Part shown: positions 14,943 through 20,906 of the stretch, one piece after another | Numbering within the stretch: the first letter of the stretch is position 1 | Layout of the letters: each line of letters begins with the position of its first letter | DNA from: a virus | IMG/VR virus record: IMGVR_UViG_3300001680_000239 | Coordinates: 1 to 20,906 of that record | Direction: 5' to 3' (one strand) | DNA: 20,906 nt | Notes under the pieces: model-generated | Seen by the model: only the letters and a program-made list of their open reading frames with translations | Database searches by the model: none | What the model was told of the DNA's origin: nothing | Translations under genes and position numbers: made by a program

Positions 14943-15752
14943 ATGGCAAAAGTAACAACCAGAAAGGAATTAAAGGAACATGCGCTTAGAGCGTTAGGCG
15001 CACCTGTAATTGAAATCAATATAGATGATGACCAACTGGATGATAGGGTTGATGATGCTTTGCAGTATTACCAAGAGTTTCATTCAGACGCTATCGTTCG
15101 AACTTACCTTAAACATCAACTAACTCAAGCTGATATAGATAATTCGTATATTGCAATACCTGATGATATTACATCAGTTCTATCTGTTCTTGATTTTGGA
15201 TCATCAGCAAGTAATGTTGAACATAACGTTGAATACCAAATGAGAGTATCTGATATGTGGACTTGGGGTGCTTCATCTAGTTTGCAATTGTATGATGCAA
15301 GGAAGAGTCATTTAGCTCTTATTGATCACAGATTAAACGGAAAAGAGTTATTAAGATTCAATCGACATATGAATAGACTTTATATTGATGACGGCTTTGA
15401 TGGATTATCTGGTACAGGTTGTTCTGATCCAGCCTATGCAACTGAAGTTGCTTGTGTTGCAGCATCCGAAGCTTGGACAGAAGGAGACTACATTATTATT
15501 GAAGCATGGAAGATTGTCGATCCACAAACATATACAGACATCTATAACGATATGTTTTTAAAGAGATATGTAACAGCATTGGTTAAGAAACAGTGGGGTC
15601 AGAATATGAGTAAGTTCGAAGGTATGATGTTACCTGGTGGAGTTACTATGAATGGCTTAGAAATATTTAATCAAGCAAATGAAGATGTTATTAAATTAGA
15701 AGAAGAAATGCAGTTAGCTTGGGAATTACCAGTTGACTTCGCAATGGGATAA
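14943..15752 (+). CDS. gp13: Neck protein gp13
   Basis: A 269-aa homologue of T4 gp13, a neck protein that with gp14 completes the filled head and forms the site for tail joining. Support comes from the N-terminal T4-like pattern ELKEHALRALGAPVIEI followed by DRVDDALQYYQEFH, the C-terminal stretch LVKKQWGQNMSKFEGMMLPGG, and its place at the head of the gp13-to-gp18 run. T4 gp13 is about 309 aa, so this one is somewhat shorter. It carries a short cysteine-bracketed segment at 160-178 (C160...C171...W178), which I regard as an insertion typical of marine relatives. ATG 14943 has AGAGGA upstream. Confidence 0.92.
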   Translation: MAKVTTRKELKEHALRALGAPVIEINIDDDQLDDRVDDALQYYQEFHSDAIVRTYLKHQLTQADIDNSYIAIPDDITSVLSVLDFGSSASNVEHNVEYQMRVSDMWTWGASSSLQLYDARKSHLALIDHRLNGKELLRFNRHMNRLYIDDGFDGLSGTGCSDPAYATEVACVAASEAWTEGDYIIIEAWKIVDPQTYTDIYNDMFLKRYVTALVKKQWGQNMSKFEGMMLPGGVTMNGLEIFNQANEDVIKLEEEMQLAWELPVDFAMG

Positions 15753-15755
15753 ACC

Positions 15756-16661
15756 ATGAGAAATGTATATTTTTCCAATCAGGTTAAATCGGAACAGGAT
15801 TTATACGAAGACTTAATTATTGAGTCTTTGCAAATATATGGACAAGATATTGTCTATATTCCTCGTGCTGAAATATCCAGAGATGAAATACTAAATGAAT
15901 CATATTCAAAATTCGAAGACTCATACATTATTGAAATGTATATTGAGAACCAAGAAGGATTTGAAGGTGATGGAGACTTACTAGCTAAGTTCGGATTAGA
16001 AATTAGAGACCAAGCTACATTCATTGTGGCTAAACGTCGGTGGGATAAACAAGTAAGTAAATGGACTAATACCGTTAGACCTATGGAAGGAGACTTATTA
16101 TTCCTACCTTTGAGTAATAGTCTATTTGAAATTAAGTTTGTTGAACATGAACAACCATTCTATCAATTAAACAATCTTCCAATCTATAAGCTACAAGCTG
16201 AATTGTTTGAGTACGGTGATGAAGCAATGGATACCGGTATTGCTGCAATTGATCGGATTGAAACACTGTTGGCAACATCATATACGTATTCTCTTAACAG
16301 TGGTTCAGGAAACTACACTATTGGTGAGACTATTGTTCAATGGAGTGGTGAGAATGACGAAGCTGGTAATGCGATTAATATTGAAGGTGAAGTAGCTGCA
16401 TGGGCATCTGGTGGTTCTACTGAAGGTACGCTAACAGTTGTGGCTCATGTTACTACTGAAGGCAAGTTCCAGAAGTTCTATGTTGATCCATCTAATATGG
16501 TTACGGGTACTGAGTCAGGAGTTAGCTATGCTGTAATGAGTACTACACTTATTGACAGTACCAATTATAATAGAGATCCGTATGCAGCTAACGACTTCTT
16601 TGAAGCTGAGGCTGATAATATAATCGACTTTAGCGAAACTAACCCATTCGGAGAACCATAA
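15756..16661 (+). CDS. gp14: Neck protein gp14
   Basis: A 301-aa homologue of T4 gp14, partner of gp13 in the neck that closes the packaged head and receives the tail. The N-terminal half (1-155) has the family features, for example EQDLYEDLIIESLQIYGQDI and the later RPMEGDLLFLP...LFEIKFVEH block. T4 gp14 is about 256 aa. The extra length here is a beta-rich, Gly/Ser/Thr-rich domain at about 175-268 (NYTIGETIVQW...GEVAAW...TGTESGVSYAV) set before the acidic C-terminal segment. It starts three bases after the gp13 stop, and its own stop overlaps the gp15 start by one base (TAATG), so translation is probably coupled. Confidence 0.92.
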   Translation: MRNVYFSNQVKSEQDLYEDLIIESLQIYGQDIVYIPRAEISRDEILNESYSKFEDSYIIEMYIENQEGFEGDGDLLAKFGLEIRDQATFIVAKRRWDKQVSKWTNTVRPMEGDLLFLPLSNSLFEIKFVEHEQPFYQLNNLPIYKLQAELFEYGDEAMDTGIAAIDRIETLLATSYTYSLNSGSGNYTIGETIVQWSGENDEAGNAINIEGEVAAWASGGSTEGTLTVVAHVTTEGKFQKFYVDPSNMVTGTESGVSYAVMSTTLIDSTNYNRDPYAANDFFEAEADNIIDFSETNPFGEP

Positions 16662-17386
16662 TGTTTGGAGATCACTGGTATAATGAATCAACAAGAAGAA
16701 TGGTATCCGTATTTGGATCGTTGTTCAATAATTTAGAAGTATTAAAGGTAGATGCTGCAGGTAAAGAACTTGCAAGAATTAAAGTACCTTTAGCTTATGG
16801 TCCTCGCCAGAAGTTCTTAGCTCGTGCAGCTGATTTAAATGATACTAAGATAGCTCTTAAATTACCACGCATGTCATTTGAAATAACTGACATGAATTAT
16901 GATGGTGCTTCAAGACTTAATAAGAATAAGAAATATGCTAAAGTAGATCCAAACGATCCGACAAATAGAAAGTCTTTAGGAACTCCTGCTGTATATAAAG
17001 TAGGCTTTGAATTAAATATCATGACAAAATCCCAAGATGATGCTTTACAAATTCTAGAACAGATACTCCCTATATTCCAACCAGACTATACCATATCAAT
17101 TACAGACATTCCTGATATCGATATTAAATCAGATATTCCAATTGTGTTAACTTCTGTTGGCTTAAATGATGAGTATGAAGGAGATTTCTTAAGTAGAAGA
17201 ACTATTGTGTATACATTAACATTTGAAACAAGAATTAAGTACTACAGAGGTATTCAAGATAGAGGTATCATTGATAAAACTGAGGTTACATATATAAATC
17301 AGAATAACAATAACCCTATAGAGATACAAATAGTGGATGGAACTACTACACCGTATACGGAGACGATAGACTTTTTTAATGAATAG
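16661..17386 (+). CDS. gp15: Tail sheath stabiliser / tail terminator gp15
   Basis: A 241-aa homologue of T4 gp15 (about 272 aa), the hexameric protein that caps the finished tail, stabilises the contracted or extended sheath end and connects the tail to the neck. Diagnostic stretches include MFGDHWYNESTRRMVSVFGSLFNN (read from residue 1), the VPLAYGPRQKFLAR motif, and the FELNIMTKSQDDALQILEQILPIFQP block, all typical of the family. The start ATG 16661 shares its first base with the gp14 stop codon, and GGAGAACC lies just upstream as a ribosome binding sequence. Confidence 0.95.
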   Translation: MFGDHWYNESTRRMVSVFGSLFNNLEVLKVDAAGKELARIKVPLAYGPRQKFLARAADLNDTKIALKLPRMSFEITDMNYDGASRLNKNKKYAKVDPNDPTNRKSLGTPAVYKVGFELNIMTKSQDDALQILEQILPIFQPDYTISITDIPDIDIKSDIPIVLTSVGLNDEYEGDFLSRRTIVYTLTFETRIKYYRGIQDRGIIDKTEVTYINQNNNNPIEIQIVDGTTTPYTETIDFFNE

Positions 17387-17398
17387 GTAGACTACTAC

Positions 17399-17698
17399 AT
17401 GAGTGACTTAGATGATGATTATAAAAACATAAGACGAAATCTATACGATTTAGCTTCTCAAGGAGATGAAGCTATTGAGTTGATGATGGTAGGACAATTA
17501 ATCAAACAAAATGCAGAGATCGGTGAAAAGATTATGAAGCTGCAGAAATCAAAGAAAGAAGTAACCTTAATGGATGATGATAAGAAAGCATTGCCTGGAA
17601 CAGTGACTAATAATAATGTGTTTATTGGATCTACAACAGACCTACAAAGAATGCTACAAGATGAACAAGTGATTGAACATGGTGATGAAGAGACCTGA
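17399..17698 (+). CDS. gp16: Small terminase subunit gp16
   Basis: A 99-aa protein in the position of gp16, the small terminase subunit that recognises concatemeric DNA and regulates the gp17 packaging motor. The segment YKNIRRNLYDLASQGDEAIELMM (read across about 8-30) fits the N-terminal helix of T4-like gp16 proteins, and helical segments up to about 55 would form the oligomerisation core. It is shorter than T4 gp16 (164 aa), mainly for lack of a long C-terminal region, as in other marine T4-like phages. The start has AATAGGTAG upstream. Its 3' end overlaps gene 17. Confidence 0.85.
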   Translation: MSDLDDDYKNIRRNLYDLASQGDEAIELMMVGQLIKQNAEIGEKIMKLQKSKKEVTLMDDDKKALPGTVTNNNVFIGSTTDLQRMLQDEQVIEHGDEET

Positions 17699-19253
17699 TA
17701 GCTATTTAGGTAACGCTAGCGTTAAAAGAGATGGTGTTACTCAAGATTGGACAAAAGAAGATATCATTGAATACAAGAAGTGTATGGATGATATTGGATA
17801 CTTTTGTCGTACGTATATTAAGATTATACTCTTAGATAAAGGATTAGTCAACTTTAATTTGTATCCATATCAAGAGACAATGTTGAATAACTTTGATGAT
17901 AATAGATTTAATATCATATTAGCATGTCGTCAATCTGGTAAGTCAATATCAACATGTGCATACCTTCTTTGGTATTCTATATTCCAAACAGAAAAGACAG
18001 TAGCTGTTTTAGCTAATAAAGGTTCTACAGCTCGTGAGATGTTAGCCCGTATTACTCTTATGTTAGAGAACCTTCCGTTCTTTCTCCAGCCTGGTTGTAA
18101 GGCATTAAACAAAGGTTCGATTGAGTTCTCAAACAACTCAAGGATTATTGCTGCTGCAACATCTGGTTCATCTATTCGTGGTATGTCTATTAACTTATTG
18201 TATCTTGATGAGTTTGCATTCGTTGAAAATGCTGCTGAATTCTATACATCTACATACCCAGTAGTATCATCTGGTGAAACAACTAAGGTTATTATTACAT
18301 CTACTGCTAATGGTGTTGGTAATGTATTTCATAAGTTATGGGAAGGCGCCCAACAAAAGACTAATGAGTTTAAATCATTTAGAGTTGATTGGTGGGATGT
18401 TCCAGGAAGAGATGATAAGTGGAAAGCTCAGACAGTTGCTAATACAAGTGAGTTACAATTCCAACAAGAGTTTGGTAATACATTTCATGGTACTGGTAAT
18501 ACTCTTATATCTGCTGATACATTATTAGGATTGAGGGCGAAGGAGCCAATTGGCTATATGCATAATGTTAGTATATACGAAAATCCTATTGATGATCATG
18601 ATTATGTAGTGCTTGTGGACGTCTCTCGAGGAAGGGGTCAAGATTATTCAACCTTTACCATTATCGATGCATCTACTAAACCCTTACAACAAGTAGCAGT
18701 ATTTAGAGATAATATGATGAGTCCATTATTGTTCCCTGATTTGATTTATAAATACGCTGATGCATATAATAAAGCATATGTTGTAGTTGAAAGTAATGAT
18801 GCGGGTCAAATAGTATGTAATGGATTATACTACGATTTAGAATATGAGAATGTCTATGTGGAGTCAATGATTAAGGCTAATGCTATTGGTGTTACAATGA
18901 CTAAGAAGATTAAGAGAATTGGTTGCTCGAACATTAAGGATATCGTAGAACAAAATAAGCTTGATATTGTTGATGAAAATACAATTATAGAGATGTCAAC
19001 CTTTATTGCGCGAGGTAAATCGTATGAAGCTTCAACTGGTAATCATGATGACTTAATGATGAACTTAGTTATGTTTGGATGGTTTTCAACAACCCAATTC
19101 TTCAAGGAGATATCAGATATTGATATGAAGAGTATGTTATACGCAGAAAAGGTTAAACAAATTGAAGATGATCTATTACCATTTGGTATAATTAATGATA
19201 ATATGGGTGATGATTTAGTTGATATTCCTCAATGGGAAGTGTGGAAAGGGTGA
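17679..19253 (+). CDS. gp17: Large terminase subunit gp17 (packaging ATPase and nuclease)
   Basis: The DNA-packaging motor: an N-terminal ATPase that drives translocation and a C-terminal RNase H-like nuclease that cuts the concatemer. In residues counted from ATG 17679, the Walker A motif is CRQSGKS (83-89), Walker B is LLYLDEFAF with D177 and E178, and the coupling motif is TSTANG just after. Nuclease acidic residues are D314 (VDVSRGRGQDYS), E371/D374 (VVESNDAG) and D457/D458 (GNHDDLMM). Length (524 aa) is close to marine T4-like homologues and shorter than T4 gp17 (610 aa). The start is uncertain among TTG 17673, ATG 17679 and ATG 17685, none with a clear ribosome binding sequence. All overlap the end of gene 16, which suggests coupled translation. 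Confidence 0.96.
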   Translation: MVMKRPDSYLGNASVKRDGVTQDWTKEDIIEYKKCMDDIGYFCRTYIKIILLDKGLVNFNLYPYQETMLNNFDDNRFNIILACRQSGKSISTCAYLLWYSIFQTEKTVAVLANKGSTAREMLARITLMLENLPFFLQPGCKALNKGSIEFSNNSRIIAAATSGSSIRGMSINLLYLDEFAFVENAAEFYTSTYPVVSSGETTKVIITSTANGVGNVFHKLWEGAQQKTNEFKSFRVDWWDVPGRDDKWKAQTVANTSELQFQQEFGNTFHGTGNTLISADTLLGLRAKEPIGYMHNVSIYENPIDDHDYVVLVDVSRGRGQDYSTFTIIDASTKPLQQVAVFRDNMMSPLLFPDLIYKYADAYNKAYVVVESNDAGQIVCNGLYYDLEYENVYVESMIKANAIGVTMTKKIKRIGCSNIKDIVEQNKLDIVDENTIIEMSTFIARGKSYEASTGNHDDLMMNLVMFGWFSTTQFFKEISDIDMKSMLYAEKVKQIEDDLLPFGIINDNMGDDLVDIPQWEVWKG

Positions 19254-19257
19254 TACT

Positions 19258-19265
19258 TATAAATA
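19258..19265 (+). promoter_or_regulatory. Late promoter box TATAAATA before gene 18
   Basis: An exact TATAAATA starting four bases after the gp17 stop. Transcription would begin near 19271, leaving a leader of about 55 bases, the longest in the window, and AT-rich. A separate strong promoter for the sheath gene is sensible because the sheath is needed in many copies per virion. Confidence 0.75.
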
Positions 19266-19326
19266 ATAGTATTGAAAATAAACGTATTATGATTTTTCTT
19301 ACAAACAATTGATATAGGGGTAAAAT

Positions 19327-20906
19327 ATGGCTTTTTTAGTATCACCTGGTGTACAGGTAAAAGAAACCGATTTAACTAACGTTATTCCCGCCACTTCATC
19401 GTCTATTGGCGCAATCGCTGGAACTTTCCAGTGGGGCCCCGCAGATGAGATTGTCACGGTCGGATCAGAACAGCAATTAGTTGAAACGTTTGGGCAGCCA
19501 TCAAGAAACACATTCCAGTGTTTTTTGAATGCGACTCAATTCCTTAGTTATGGTAACACATTAAAAGTAGTTAGAACATTAGCAGATGGTGTAGATCTTC
19601 CTGCTGTACCACATTCATGTTCAATGGGTGTTGAAGGTACAGACTGGACTGATGAGTCAACTTGTGAAGCTCAAGTAGTAAGCGGTAGCGGTACCGTGGA
19701 AGATCCAAATGTATACGCAGTATACACAGCAGCAGTTGCGGCACAGACTAACACAAATCCAGCAGTAAATGCAGCAGCATCTGGTACTGGAGTTTTAGCA
19801 AAGAACACTGATCACTTTGATACATCAGTGACATTATCAGATTCTAACTGGGCAATCGCAAGATTCGCTGGTAAAATCGGTAATGGATTAGGAGTATCAG
19901 TAGCAACAAGATTGAGCTTTGCAGCTTGGGATTTTGCAGATAGTTTCAATTCAGCACCAAGTACTTCTGAGTATGCAGCTGGTGTTGGTGGTACTGATGA
20001 TGAACTTCATGTTGTAGTATATGATAGAGATGGATCAATTACTGGTGTAGCAAATACAGTTTTAGAAACATTTGAGTATGTTTCTCAAGCTAAAGATGCT
20101 AAGTCAACTGATGGTACATCGAACTTTTGGACAGCTAGGGTGAACCAATCTTCGAAGTGGATTCGTCTTGGAAATACATCTAACTTACCTGATTCAGGTC
20201 AACTCGCTCTTGGAGTAACATTTGCTGGTGTTGCAGTAGCATTTGAAGCGATATTAGCTGGTGGTGAGGCTAACAATGAAAACATCGATACCGGTGATAT
20301 CATGCTTGGATATGATTTATTCAAAGATGTAGAAACTGTAGAGATTTCATTGTTGATTCAATCAAGTGATGCTGCTGGTATAGATCAGTACATTGCTCAG
20401 ATTGCAGATCAACGCAAAGATTGCGTTGCATTTGTTTCTCCTCCAATCGCAGCAACTGTTGGCGAGCAATCTCCAGCTGTTAAAGTAGCTGCTTGGAGAA
20501 GTACTGTAACCGGTACTTCTTATGCATTTGCTGATTCTGGTGCTTTGTATGTATACGATAAGTATAATGATAAGTATCGTTGGATTTTAGCTTCAGGCTC
20601 TATGGCTGGTTTAGCTGCTAATGCTGATAATGTTGCAGATCCATGGTGGTCTCCAGCTGGATTTAGTAGAGGTGCTGTATATAACTGTACTCGCCTTGCA
20701 TTTAATCCAACGCAGATTGATAGAGATTCATTGTATAAACTCGGTGTTAATCCAATTGTATCTTTCGCAGGTCAAGGAACTATCTTATATGGTGACAAGA
20801 CTATGCAAAGTAAACCTTCTGCATTTGATCGAATCAATGTACGTAGATTGTTTATTACTTTGGAGAAAGCAATTTCAGTAGCTAGTAAGTTCCAGCTATT
20901 TGAATT
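19327..20906 (+). CDS. gp18: Tail sheath protein gp18 (3' end outside window)
   Basis: The contractile tail sheath subunit, open from ATG 19327 to the window edge (526 complete codons). The N terminus MAFLVSPGVQVKETDLTNVI, followed by AGTFQWGPADEI, is the highly conserved start of T4-like gp18. Near the edge the sequence reads NVRRLFITLEKAIS...SKFQLFEF, the conserved C-terminal sheath core. T4 gp18 is 659 aa, so roughly the last 80 to 130 residues are probably missing. Residues about 105-160 are rich in Ala, Thr and Gly and may be a surface-domain insertion. ATAGGGGT at 19313-19320 is a strong ribosome binding sequence, and a late promoter box lies upstream. Confidence 0.97.
   Translation, partial: MAFLVSPGVQVKETDLTNVIPATSSSIGAIAGTFQWGPADEIVTVGSEQQLVETFGQPSRNTFQCFLNATQFLSYGNTLKVVRTLADGVDLPAVPHSCSMGVEGTDWTDESTCEAQVVSGSGTVEDPNVYAVYTAAVAAQTNTNPAVNAAASGTGVLAKNTDHFDTSVTLSDSNWAIARFAGKIGNGLGVSVATRLSFAAWDFADSFNSAPSTSEYAAGVGGTDDELHVVVYDRDGSITGVANTVLETFEYVSQAKDAKSTDGTSNFWTARVNQSSKWIRLGNTSNLPDSGQLALGVTFAGVAVAFEAILAGGEANNENIDTGDIMLGYDLFKDVETVEISLLIQSSDAAGIDQYIAQIADQRKDCVAFVSPPIAATVGEQSPAVKVAAWRSTVTGTSYAFADSGALYVYDKYNDKYRWILASGSMAGLAANADNVADPWWSPAGFSRGAVYNCTRLAFNPTQIDRDSLYKLGVNPIVSFAGQGTILYGDKTMQSKPSAFDRINVRRLFITLEKAISVASKFQLFE

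Noticed and set aside
18747-18754. Exact TATAAATA inside gene 17
   Set aside because: It lies in the middle of the gp17 coding sequence, encoding part of LIYKYAD, with no gene start nearby. In AT-rich DNA a chance match is likely, so it is not called as a promoter.
19254-19326. Transcription terminator between genes 17 and 18
   Set aside because: Only weak AT-rich complementarity is visible, with no GC-rich stem followed by a T run. The other intergenic gaps likewise show no convincing terminator.
1-20906. tRNA genes, CRISPR arrays, insertion sequences, attachment sites
   Set aside because: Read by eye on both strands. No cloverleaf with a TTCRANY T-loop, no regularly spaced repeats, and no transposase or integrase motif was seen. 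A tRNA scan could overturn this only within the few short gaps, which are too small for a tRNA except 19254-19326.

Overview
The window is a stretch of an AT-rich (roughly one third G+C by eye) T4-like myovirus genome, probably marine. Every gene I can support lies on the + strand. Genes are packed end to end with overlaps of 1 to about 20 bases, and no gap exceeds 75 bases. The family assignment rests on the run gp13, gp14, gp15, gp16, gp17, gp18 in the T4 order at the right end, and on exact copies of the T4-type late promoter box TATAAATA before several genes. The host cannot be named from the sequence. Insertions in gp13 and gp14 resemble those I know from marine T4-like phages.

Region 1 (1-2289) holds small genes: the tail end of an unrecognised gene, a miniature MscS-like membrane protein, a coiled-coil/membrane/coiled-coil protein, two lysine-rich proteins whose first residues look like T4 internal-head-protein targeting and cleavage signals, and a PAAR spike-tip protein.

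Region 2 (2325-14909) is the unusual part. Four co-directional genes, three of them joined by 4-base ATGA overlaps, encode an HExxH zinc-peptidase-like protein (459 aa), a giant protein of 1852 aa, a 334-aa protein with an EF-hand-like calcium loop, and a second giant of 1547 aa. The 1852-aa protein contains a ParB/sulfiredoxin-like HDGRHR motif and short ADP-ribosyltransferase-like (R-S-E) signatures. A similar R-S-E signature appears in the 1547-aa protein, and both giants have hydrophobic segments near the C terminus. My inference is a cassette of virion-borne polyvalent effector proteins delivered into the host with the DNA, placed between the spike tip and the neck genes. This is not proven by the sequence.

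Region 3 (14943-20906) is the conserved virion-assembly block: neck proteins gp13 and gp14, sheath terminator gp15, terminase subunits gp16 and gp17, and the tail sheath gp18, which runs off the window. Late promoter boxes lie before the 133-aa gene (two in tandem), the 459-aa gene, gene 13 and gene 18. They suggest late transcription of the cassette together with the structural genes. I saw no tRNA, CRISPR array, insertion sequence or convincing terminator.
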